Shown piece after piece: positions 55,073 through 63,069 of a DNA stretch of 64,000 bases. A program made the translations under genes and the position numbers. The DNA comes from Pelagomonas calceolata (taxonomy: Eukaryota; Sar; Pelagophyceae; Pelagomonadales; Pelagomonadaceae), in assembly GCA_918797485.1 (NCBI GenBank), contig CAKKNE010000005.1, positions 2,914,001 to 2,978,000 on the forward strand, read 5' to 3'. The notes under the pieces are model-generated. The model ran no database searches, had not been told where the DNA came from, and saw nothing but the letters and a program-made list of their open reading frames with translations. The number at the start of each line of letters is the position of its first letter. Position 1 is the stretch's first letter.

Positions 55073-56199
55073 ATGGGCAGCCTCCTCTTATGGGCAGCGC
55101 TCAACGCGACGACGACGCCCCACCGCCGGCTCACGAATCGACCAACACGTACCGCCCCATTGGGACCGGCGCCCAAGGCCATCGTGCTCTTCACCCATTT
55201 AAGGCGGTGCGGCGGCTCGTTCGTCGAGGAGGCGCTCCTAAAACCGCACGCGAAGCGGCTGGGCAGCAAGCCCTTGTTGTGCAAGGAGGGGGCACTCGCA
55301 CGGCTCCAGCGTTTAGCGCATCCTCTAAGGAGGCAGTTCAAGCGGCAGCTCGAGGAGGCACCGTTAGTGTGGAGGCACTGCCCCTTCGGCGCGCACGAGT
55401 TACTGAGCGACGAGCGGCCCTACGTCTACATCACTATGTTAAGGAAGCCGTTCTCACGCATGGCGTCGTGGTTCGCCTACTGCGACAAGTACTCGCGGGA
55501 CAAGTGCCACACGGCACCCTACCAGGTCCACGGTGGGAGCAAAATCCTCAACTTCTACCAAGCTAGAAAGCGCAAGTACGATTCCATAGAACCGTCCAAA
55601 CTGGATACCGCGCGCAATGCGCCGGTCATCAACGCCCAGACCTTCCACCCAAATTGGTTGGAGTCTGCGTGGAAATCATTTCCCGGCGATGACGCGGCCG
55701 TCCTGGCTCGGTCGAGCGGTGAGGAACCGGCATTGCCACGCCATCGAGCAGGCATCGCGTCGACGGCGTGGAGGTCGACGCGGCGATTCAGGACGAACGC
55801 GCCGTAAAATTTTGATTTCCACACAGGTTGGAGTATGCTTTAGATGACAACTACGCTTCGAGAATGGTCGCGGGCGGCGCGTACCACGACGCGCCCGTGC
55901 CCGTCGACGGCGGCGCGCTGACGACGGCTCGGCAAAATCTGCGGACGCAGTACGCGTTCGTCGGGGCGCTCGAGCGCCAGCGCGAGTCGCTCTGCGTTCT
56001 CTCGGCGCTCTTGGGCGTCGCCACACCGAAGGCTTCGGGGGACCGGCTGAAGGGCCCGACGACGCATACGAAGGGGAACGTCCCCGAGGACTTTCGCGAG
56101 GCCTTCGCCGCGTACGTCGCGCAGGACGACCAGCTCTATGCCGAGGCGCTGGAGCTGCTCGACGCGCACGTCGAGGCGTTTCCGCGGTGTAAGAGTTGA
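55073..56199 (+). CDS. Sulfotransferase (Sulfotransfer_2-like) with one introner
   Basis: Exons 55073-55656 and 55827-56199 give 318 residues plus stop. A short hydrophobic start (MGSLLLWAALNATTT) may be a signal anchor. PAPS-binding loops: KAIVLFTHLRRCGGSFVEEA (5'-phosphosulfate loop, in place of the usual K-x-G-T) and YVYITMLRKPFSRMASWFAY (3'-phosphate binding, with RKPFSR). CDKYSRDKCH and ARNAPVINAQTFHPNWLEYA precede the substrate half. Family members sulfate glycans in the Golgi, which fits the nearby glycosyltransferases. The start was chosen as the first ATG downstream of the near-palindrome that keeps the presequence. Confidence 0.85.
55657..55826 (+). mobile_element. Introner with perfect 8-bp duplication, seamlessly spliced
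   Basis: Flanks GTTGGAGT at 55657-55664 and 55827-55834 are identical. The element (55665-55826) begins CTGCGTGGAAATCA and ends TGATTTCCACACAG. The donor GT belongs to the left duplication and the acceptor CAG to the right terminal repeat; splicing joins TG to G and restores NWLEYA exactly. The interior carries CACGCCATCGAGCAG and GCGTCGACGGCGTGGAG, a hairpin pair. Confidence 0.93.
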
Positions 56200-56269
56200 T
56201 GTCCCGGCGACGGCGTAAGCGTAGGAATTAGATAACACAGTTATTTTTCGGCGCGAGTGGTAGTGAAAA

Positions 56270-57133
56270 CTAAGGTGACGGTCCATCGGTCCGGACTGAC
56301 GTCAGCGAGTCGACTCGGATCATCGGCGGCCGGCGCAGCTGCGAGTCGTCGAGGGAATTCTCCCGCGCGAGGCCACTCGCTCGTCTCGCCGCGTGCGCCG
56401 GGCTCTTCGGCTTTTTCGCGCCGTTGACGGCGGGCGCGAGCTTGATGGCGGGCGACGGCGGCGTCGCTAGCTGCGGCGTCTCCCCGATGGCGACTTGGTG
56501 GTCCCGGTTCGCGATCGCGGCGGCCGCCGCCATGTCGTTCCTCGCCAACCGCTCGGCGAGGTTCGCCACATCCTGCGCCGACCGCGTCGCGTCGAGCTGC
56601 GCCGCGACGACGCGCCGCGCCCGGTCCCTTATGCGCATCTGGCGCTGGGCGATCGTGCCGAGCGACCGCTCATCCACCAACCCGAGCCCGCGCAGGCTCT
56701 CGCCCCCGAACTCCGTCGAGATCGTCGCCGTCGTGCCCTGCTTCGCGGCGGCCAATACCTGCCGCGCGACCTCGACGCTCAGCCGCTGCCGCTGCCGGTG
56801 GAGGTTGTCGAACTCCTGGCCCGACCAGTAGACGTCGAGGCGCAGCGACCGCGAGATCTCGGAGAGCGGCGGGATCTGGACGACGTCCTCGAGGTTCTCC
56901 CGGAAGCTGACGCGCCGGTCGCCCGGCCGCGTCGTCTCTTCTTCATCTAAGTCGGGCGGGCCCGGCGGCCGCGAGAGCGCCCGGCACTCCAGGTCGACCT
57001 TGCGCCAATGCCTGACGTCTCTTTGAGAGCTCCGCGGCGACCGCGCCGTCGAGCCGGCCGTGTCCTCTCCGTCGGAGGAGCTGTCGACGCTGTAGTCGTC
57101 GTCGTGGAGTTGCGTGGACGGGGTGCAGCCCAT
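56270..57133 (-). CDS. N-myristoylated helical protein
   Basis: 287 residues from ATG 57133. MGCTPSTQ is a myristoylation/palmitoylation start, so it should sit on a membrane. Acidic/serine region (SVDSSSDGEDTAGSTARSPR), then helices rich in Arg/Gln/Ala (QEFDNLHRQRQRLSVEVARQ, AQRQMRIRDRARRVVAAQLD, RSAQDVANLAERLARND) and a Ser/Pro tail. LSEISRSLRLDVYWSG hints at a folded segment. No family is recognised. Confidence 0.7.
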   Translation of the reverse strand: MGCTPSTQLHDDDYSVDSSSDGEDTAGSTARSPRSSQRDVRHWRKVDLECRALSRPPGPPDLDEEETTRPGDRRVSFRENLEDVVQIPPLSEISRSLRLDVYWSGQEFDNLHRQRQRLSVEVARQVLAAAKQGTTATISTEFGGESLRGLGLVDERSLGTIAQRQMRIRDRARRVVAAQLDATRSAQDVANLAERLARNDMAAAAAIANRDHQVAIGETPQLATPPSPAIKLAPAVNGAKKPKSPAHAARRASGLARENSLDDSQLRRPPMIRVDSLTSVRTDGPSP

Positions 57134-57587
57134 GAATCCCGCTCCGTGTGACAAGAAATGGAAAAGTTTGGCGCCGACCGTCGAGGGCCCGCTCGGGCGC
57201 CGCCGCGAGGTACCTATTGCGACTGATTATAGCGCTTCGCACCACGTCGAGCGCAGGCCGCCGAGATAGGCGTCGCTCTGGTGGCTCGCGCGGGCCGGCG
57301 CGACAGCGGTTTCACCTCTGAGTGAATTAGGCCTGTCGGATTTCACCGCTACGCCTGCTACTGAAGCCCCGAATTAACTTGCGGTGGCTTGGCCGGACTG
57401 AAACGAGTTGATTTCGATACCGCTCTGATAAGATGTGTTGCTCCCTGCGGCCGAGAGGAGCCGACTCACTCCAAGTCTGTAAAGTTTGCTAAGCCGACAC
57501 ATCGCCGACACAACTCTTCTGCCGACGCGAAGCTTCCCCTTCGCAAGAATCGTATAGACGAACGCGGCGATCTTTCGGACATGGCGA

Positions 57588-57610
57588 GCTAGCGGCTGTA
57601 AGACACTAGC
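57588..57610 (+). promoter_or_regulatory. Recurrent near-palindromic element
   Basis: GCTAGCGGCTG then TAAGACACTAGC, identical to the copy at 31582, 130 bp upstream of the GnT-I-like ATG. Confidence 0.65.
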
Positions 57611-57678
57611 AAGCTGCTAAGGTTTGCGTGCTGCCCGCGTTTGGCTCGCATTCATGACGAACGGCTCAAACGAGGTCC

Positions 57679-57739
57679 GCTGAGCACCGCTGGCAGAGCT
57701 GAGCACCGCTGAGCACCGCTGAGCATCGCTGGCAGAGCC
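57679..57739 (+). repeat. Tandem GCTGAGCACC repeat in the 5' leader
   Basis: Units GCTGAGCACC and GCTGGCAGA alternate up to the start codon at 57740. Confidence 0.8.
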
Positions 57740-59344
57740 ATGCGCCTCAACACAGCCGCCAACCTCGCAGCCACGGCGGCCCTATTGATCGTGGGCGTCC
57801 ACCTCCTCAGCTTCGAGATGTCGCCGGAGCGGGAGGACCTCGACAGCAAGCAGCTAAGGGCGCGCATCGATTCGCTAAGAGCGCAGGCGGACGAGACGCG
57901 GCAGCTCATCGCCGCGATGCGCCGACACGCCGTTGTGGAAGCGACGCCCGCGCCCGTAGCCCTGCCGCGACGACCACCACCTTCAGTGAAACGTATGCGA
58001 GCCGACACGTCGAAGCTGCACACCGTCGTCCTCGCCGTCATGGCGCACGACCGCGAGGCGAGCCTGAGGGACTGTTTGAGAGCGGTTCTCACGTCGAGCG
58101 GCGCGACGCAGCTCTTGCGGGTCGGCGTCTCCATGGACGCGCCCTACGCCTATGCCGCTTTGCGCGCCGAGGCGCAGAACGCGGCCAAAGCGTATGACGT
58201 GCGCATCGATTGCTGGGAGCACGCCTATGCCGCAAGGCCCAAAACGCCGCGGGTCTTCGCGGGCTCGCCGGAATCGAAAATCTCGGAGCACGTCTACAAA
58301 GCGTTGGTCGAGGGGTTCCGGGTGGACGGCGCGCGGTACGTCATTTTGTTGGAGGATGATTTGCGAGCTGCATCAGATTTCTTTTCCGTCTTTAGCGTCG
58401 GCGTGCAACTCCTCGAGCATGATGAATCGCTGTGGTGCGTGTCGGCGTGGAACGACAACGCCGGTATCGCCGGCATGCACGGCTGGCGCCCCGATTCGTT
58501 GCGAAGGACCTCCTACTTCCCGGGCCTCGGCTGGCTGACCTCCAAACAGACCTGGGATTCGGTGCTGCAACCGAGCTGGCCGGCAGCACCCACAACGGGC
58601 TGGGACCACTGGCTCCGGGCCCAGGATTCGCTATCAGGGAGGGAGTGCGTCTTCCCCGAAATTCCAAGGGTGAAGCACGTCGCGACCGGCGGTTCTACCA
58701 ATGTCAGAGGCGGCGAGGCGGCGGCGTTCGAGCGGCGGGCCTTCGCGGGGGCGAGCACCGTCGAGACCTTTGAGTTAGCGGGTTTTGACGAGGCCGAGCT
58801 CAAAGAAGCGGTGCTTTCCGCGAAACGCGTATCCGTGGAGGCCGCCAAGGGGACTCAAACAGATGTGAGTGTCGTCGTCAAGTTCGTCGAAGAGCACCAG
58901 AAGCTGGCCAAGCTTTTCGATTTGTGGCACACGGAGTTGAGGGGATATAACAGACAAGGGGTGCTTGCTTTACGAAGAAAAGGCGGCGCCACTGTATATT
59001 TGCTTGATATGAGACGCTGTCCCTGGATCCAGGAGCGCATCTCCGACGCCGGTTCCGTCGTCATCAAAGCCTCTCAACCGGGCGTCGCCTGTACGTCGGT
59101 CTGCCGCGCGGCGCAGAAGACCTGCGACCCCAAGCTCCTGGTCTTCGCGGACCGGTGCGATTTGTTGAGGAAGCACTTCCCCTGCGAGGCGGGGTGCGGC
59201 CACCAGCTCGGTCCCGAACTGCCGGCCTTCGTCGCGCGGCCGGGCCGGGACACGTCGGGCCAGTGCCTGGTGGCGAGCGGGGGCTTCACGCCGACGTGCG
59301 ACGCGAAGCACCCGGCGACGCAGCGGCTCTGCGTCTGCGTTTGA
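57740..59344 (+). CDS. GT13-like N-acetylglucosaminyltransferase (GnT-I type) with Cys-rich C-terminus
   Basis: 534 residues from ATG 57740. Type II topology: signal anchor LAATAALLIVGVHLL, then a coiled stem (LRARIDSLRAQADETRQLIA). The catalytic domain has TVVLAVMAHDREASLRDCLR, ILLEDDLRAASDFFSVFSVG (EDD metal site), LWCVSAWNDNAG, FPGLGWLTSKQTWDSVLQPS, WDHWLRAQDSLSGRECVFPE. GnT-I adds GlcNAc to Man5 N-glycans in the Golgi. The last 100 residues form an extra Cys-rich region (ACTSVCRAAQKTC, FPCEAGCG, GQCLVASGGFTPTCD), reminiscent of ends found in other stramenopile glycosyltransferases. Confidence 0.85.
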   Translation: MRLNTAANLAATAALLIVGVHLLSFEMSPEREDLDSKQLRARIDSLRAQADETRQLIAAMRRHAVVEATPAPVALPRRPPPSVKRMRADTSKLHTVVLAVMAHDREASLRDCLRAVLTSSGATQLLRVGVSMDAPYAYAALRAEAQNAAKAYDVRIDCWEHAYAARPKTPRVFAGSPESKISEHVYKALVEGFRVDGARYVILLEDDLRAASDFFSVFSVGVQLLEHDESLWCVSAWNDNAGIAGMHGWRPDSLRRTSYFPGLGWLTSKQTWDSVLQPSWPAAPTTGWDHWLRAQDSLSGRECVFPEIPRVKHVATGGSTNVRGGEAAAFERRAFAGASTVETFELAGFDEAELKEAVLSAKRVSVEAAKGTQTDVSVVVKFVEEHQKLAKLFDLWHTELRGYNRQGVLALRRKGGATVYLLDMRRCPWIQERISDAGSVVIKASQPGVACTSVCRAAQKTCDPKLLVFADRCDLLRKHFPCEAGCGHQLGPELPAFVARPGRDTSGQCLVASGGFTPTCDAKHPATQRLCVCV

Positions 59345-59370
59345 TGTATTGTGTTAAATTTTTCTTAGTT

Positions 59371-60927
59371 TTACCTGCTGAGGCGCGCGGCCCGCAGCGG
59401 TAGAAGCACGCGCAGGCGCAAGGCCAGCCGCAGCGACTCGTCCAGGTGGCCGCCGTTCCGGCCCGGCCCGGCCCGCCGGGGCCCCAGTGCCCCGTCTATC
59501 TCCTCGAGCGCGTCGGCAACGCCCGCGAGCGACGGAGGCAGCGGCCTGGCGTCGCGCGAGAGTCGACGCGCCACGCGGTCGAAGAGATTATCGTCGGAGG
59601 GGCGCCCAGCCAGAGCAGTCTCGGCGACGGCAAACGCGTCCGCCGGCACGAGCGCGGCTGCGTCGCGCGTCAGCGATTCCATCGGCCTCGGCAGGCCAGT
59701 TCGCGGCGCCACGAGGCACGACGCTCGGAACGCAGCGAGCGCGCGCGATCGAATCGTGGGACAGGCGCGCTCGGCGACCGCGTAATGTAGCGGCTGGTTC
59801 TGACGCCAGTCCTCTAGGTTCGCCTCGACCTCCTCACAAGCGCGCTCCAGAGCCGCGGACCATCGGTCAAAAATAGCGTACCGCTGAAGCATAGAGAGGG
59901 TCGCGTCGCGCGACAAGGTCTCAGCGACTATGGTGGCAGGGTCGCGCAGACAGTCGGCGAAGAAGGCGGCGGATTTCGCGCGGCAGAGCGCCCGCATGGC
60001 CTTCTGCCACCGCAGGCGCCACGTCGGGCAGAGCGACTCGAACGCCGTCGGCGCCGCGGCTCGGAGCGCGCGGCGTCGGTCACGCGGTGACAGCGAGTTT
60101 GCGGCGGCAAGGAGCGCGGGATCGATCGGGCCTGGCTGGGGCGGCGCACGTGCGGCGTCCAACAGGGTCGTCGTCGCCTCATTAAAAGTCCAGCGCCAGC
60201 CCCTGGACATATGACCCCAGTCGCGGTCGCGCGAGTCGCGCACGCCAAGCAGGCGCGCAGCGTCCCACGGGATGTAGCGTTGTCTTCTCTCCTCGCCGAG
60301 CTCCAGACACGCAAAGCAGACGGCACGGAGTCGCATGCGGTATGTACCCTGCGTCAGCGCCGCCGCCGCGCCAGCAACGCCGCCGATGCCGATGGAGTGC
60401 AAGAACGACGCGTTGCGCGCGGTGCGGTCGAGCAGCTCGTAGGCCAGAAACTCCAATGTGCGTCTCGCGAGCTCAGGAGGTAGAGCCAGCAGCAACGGCC
60501 GCCGACCGGGCGCGCGCACGCGCCGCCGCGCCGTCGGCCGCGCCTCGACGACGGGGGCATCGTCGCCGTCGCTCAGATCCGACAGGTCGGCCGCGGCCTC
60601 GTCGCGCAGAGCTTCTGAATTTCGTCGCGCCTCGGCCTCGGCGGCGCGCTCCCGCGACATCCGTCTTTCTCGCGGCGTCGGCGCGCGCACCGCGCCGCAC
60701 GCCTCACACGCGGTATTTGCTTTCGCATTCTCGAAAGTGCACGATGGGCAGAACCAGGTGGCGAACGGGACGGACGCGTCGTCGTCGTCAGAGGAGTCCT
60801 CTCGATCTCTTTCACCCAGCACTCTTTGCGCGGTGCGCGGCGGCGGCGGCCGCCAGGACGGCGCAGCAGCCGTCGTCGCGGCCAGGCCTCGGCCGAATCC
60901 TAGGTCTTCGAATGAGATGGATGCCAT
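59371..60927 (-). CDS. RanBP2-type zinc-finger protein with F-box-like motif
   Basis: 518 residues from ATG 60927. Residues about 57-78 are a RanBP2/NZF finger (WFCPSCTFENAKANTACEAC), which binds ubiquitin or single-stranded RNA. An acidic/Arg region follows, then LALPPELARRTLEFLAYELL, an F-box-like helix. The remaining 330 residues are helical (MLQRYAIFDRWSAALERACE, LFDRVARRLSRDARPLPPSL) without a known fold. A ubiquitin-ligase adaptor is a reasonable guess. Confidence 0.7.
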   Translation of the reverse strand: MASISFEDLGFGRGLAATTAAAPSWRPPPPRTAQRVLGERDREDSSDDDDASVPFATWFCPSCTFENAKANTACEACGAVRAPTPRERRMSRERAAEAEARRNSEALRDEAAADLSDLSDGDDAPVVEARPTARRRVRAPGRRPLLLALPPELARRTLEFLAYELLDRTARNASFLHSIGIGGVAGAAAALTQGTYRMRLRAVCFACLELGEERRQRYIPWDAARLLGVRDSRDRDWGHMSRGWRWTFNEATTTLLDAARAPPQPGPIDPALLAAANSLSPRDRRRALRAAAPTAFESLCPTWRLRWQKAMRALCRAKSAAFFADCLRDPATIVAETLSRDATLSMLQRYAIFDRWSAALERACEEVEANLEDWRQNQPLHYAVAERACPTIRSRALAAFRASCLVAPRTGLPRPMESLTRDAAALVPADAFAVAETALAGRPSDDNLFDRVARRLSRDARPLPPSLAGVADALEEIDGALGPRRAGPGRNGGHLDESLRLALRLRVLLPLRAARLSR

Positions 60928-61118
60928 CTCGACGCGTTTTGGCAGCCAGCACGGCAGGCTCTCTTTTGGCAGAGGCAAGGAGGTGCGACCGCTGTGCGGC
61001 TCGTGGGCAATCTCGAACAGTGCGCACGCAGTAGTGGTCGTCGAGTACTCGCACAAACGCGAACGCCTCGCCACGCTGACGCGCCGCGTAGCAGCTAGCA
61101 TTAAGAAGCCAGAGCAGC

Positions 61119-62915
61119 ATGAAGCTGCTCTGGCTGGTCGCTGCCGCCGGAGGCGCAGGCCTCGCCACAGGCCTCGCGCCCCCCGGCGCCTTGTTCCTAG
61201 GCATCGACCTGAGCACGCAGTCCTGCACGGCCGTCGTCGTCGACGGCCGCCTCGACGTCGTGCACCGCCACAGCGTCAACTTCGACGAGCGCTTTCCGGA
61301 ATACGGCACGGAGAGCGGCTACCACGCCGGGGACGAAGGCACGGCGACGTCGCCGGTGGCCATGTGGCTCGACGGCCTCGATTGCGTGCTCGACGAGCTG
61401 CCCGAATCGCTCCTGCAGCAGGTCGACGCCATTTCCTTCAGCGGCCAGCAGCACGGCGCCGTGTATTGGTCTTCCGAGGCGGCACGATTACTGAAGGGCC
61501 CTCAGAAGGGCGAAGATATCGAGTTCGTCGAGAGTGAGCTCACGACGAAGCACCGCATGAAATCGGTGAGGGGCCTGCGCGGCGGCCTGCGGGAGCGCTT
61601 AGTGCCCGGTGCCTTCGCCCTGGCAGATGCGCCGATCTGGGCCGACGCTTCTACGCAGGAGCAGTGCGACGCGCTCGAGGACGCGCTCGGCGGGCCCGAT
61701 GAAGTTGCCAAAAGGACGGGGTCGCGCGCGTACGCGCGGTTTACAGCGAACCAGATGGCCGCGGTGGCGTATCGAGATCAAGAGGCCTGGGCGCGGACGG
61801 CGGAAGTTTCATTGGTGTCGGCCTTCGGGCCGTCGGTGCTGTGCGGTCACGTCACGCCCGTGGACGCGTCGGACTCGACGGGCACGAACGTGGGCATGTT
61901 GCACGACCGCAAGTGGGGCACGCGATGCACGGAGGCCTATGGGGCGATGCCGGGCGTCGGCGGCGCCGAAGAGTTTAGAAAAAGGCTGGGCGCGGCGCCC
62001 GTCGCCCCCGGCACGGAGGTGGGCAGGGTCGCGCCCTGGGTCTGCCGGCGGTTCGGATTTCGAGGCTCGGGCCGGACCATATCGCAACCACCACCCTCTG
62101 TGTTTGTCGGAGCCGGCGACAACCCGTCGACGGCGGCCGGTTTAGGTCTCGCGGCGCCGGGCGACGTCGCTTTGTCTTTAGGTACGTCTGATACCTTCAT
62201 GGCCGTGTCTCGGGAAGCCAGCCCGCGCTTAGAGGGCCACGTGTTTGCGAGCTGCACTCAACCGGGCGAGTTCCTGGCCCTACTGTGCTACGCGAACGGC
62301 GGTCCGAGTCGAGAACGTATCAAGAGGGACCTGCTGGGCCCCAAGGCCTCGTGGGATGAATTTGGGAGAGCTTTGAAACGGGCCCCGCCCGGGAACGGCG
62401 GTATCCTCGGCCTCGAGCTGGCCAACGCGGAGATCACGCCCGTCATATCCCGGACGGGCCGGTTCTTCGTGGATCAAGGCGATCGCGTTTTGAGATTAGG
62501 CGACGGTCAGGCCGACCCCTCGTCGATCGCCTGCCGCGCGGTCGTGGAAGGGAGGTTCCTCTCGATGCGCGGGCGCGGCGCGGCGTTGGGCGTGGATGCT
62601 AGTGAAGGCCGCGTCCTGGCGGCCGGCGGCGCCGCGAAGTCGCCGGAGATCGTCCAGGTCGCCGCCGACGTGCTGGGCGCGCCGGTCTACGCCGCGGACG
62701 TGCCCGACGCGGCCGCGCTCGGGGCGGCGTTCCGCGCGGCCCACGGCGCCGCGGGCGCGGGCGCGTCTTTCGATGCGTTCCTGTCGTCGCACGGCGCCGG
62801 CGCGTCGTCCCTCGACGTCGTCGCGCGGCCGCGCCACGCGGAGCTATACACGCCCGACGTCGTGGCGCGGTATTTGAGGCTTGAAGATGACGTGGCGCGG
62901 GGTAAATGGGGGTAG
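61119..62915 (+). CDS. FGGY carbohydrate kinase, xylulokinase-like
   Basis: 598 residues from ATG 61119. N-terminal signal-like stretch (KLLWLVAAAGGAGLATGLAP) then LFLGIDLSTQSCTAVVVDGR (first phosphate loop), QVDAISFSGQQHGAVYWSSE, LADAPIWADASTQEQCDALE (catalytic Asp region), DNPSTAAGLGLAAPGDVALS then LGTSDTFMAV (FGGY adenosine part), and AAGGAAKSPEIVQVAADVLG. Family enzymes phosphorylate D-xylulose with ATP to feed the pentose phosphate pathway. The leader suggests an organelle. Divergent from the zinc-finger gene. Confidence 0.88.
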   Translation: MKLLWLVAAAGGAGLATGLAPPGALFLGIDLSTQSCTAVVVDGRLDVVHRHSVNFDERFPEYGTESGYHAGDEGTATSPVAMWLDGLDCVLDELPESLLQQVDAISFSGQQHGAVYWSSEAARLLKGPQKGEDIEFVESELTTKHRMKSVRGLRGGLRERLVPGAFALADAPIWADASTQEQCDALEDALGGPDEVAKRTGSRAYARFTANQMAAVAYRDQEAWARTAEVSLVSAFGPSVLCGHVTPVDASDSTGTNVGMLHDRKWGTRCTEAYGAMPGVGGAEEFRKRLGAAPVAPGTEVGRVAPWVCRRFGFRGSGRTISQPPPSVFVGAGDNPSTAAGLGLAAPGDVALSLGTSDTFMAVSREASPRLEGHVFASCTQPGEFLALLCYANGGPSRERIKRDLLGPKASWDEFGRALKRAPPGNGGILGLELANAEITPVISRTGRFFVDQGDRVLRLGDGQADPSSIACRAVVEGRFLSMRGRGAALGVDASEGRVLAAGGAAKSPEIVQVAADVLGAPVYAADVPDAAALGAAFRAAHGAAGAGASFDAFLSSHGAGASSLDVVARPRHAELYTPDVVARYLRLEDDVARGKWG

Positions 62916-62933
62916 TTGATTTGTCTTTTTTTT

Positions 62934-62953
62934 CTAGTGTCTTAGTGCCGCTA
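62934..62953. promoter_or_regulatory. Recurrent near-palindromic element, unexpected orientation
   Basis: CTAGTGTCTTAGTGCCGCTA directly after a T-run, 117 bp upstream of the dehydratase ATG but in the minus orientation. Confidence 0.5.
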
Positions 62954-63069
62954 CCTAAACTTTGCCGTCAAAGTGCAAGCAGCTTTGTTACCGCGCACGA
63001 GTGCACTGGCTGCGGATTAGTGGGTTTGAACGGCTGCATTTTATACCACAATTCGGTGTACGCGTCGAA

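Larger units (their letters stand above)
57134..57739. other. Divergent intergenic region
   Basis: Holds the near-palindrome at 57588 and, just before the GnT-I-like ATG, a tandem repeat. No gene recognised. Confidence 0.4.

Noticed and set aside
31582-57610. The near-palindromes read as terminal repeats of a MITE
   Set aside because: They are single short units with gene-linked position and orientation; I found no paired ends with target duplications except the divergent pair at 5.7 kb, which fits two promoters equally well.
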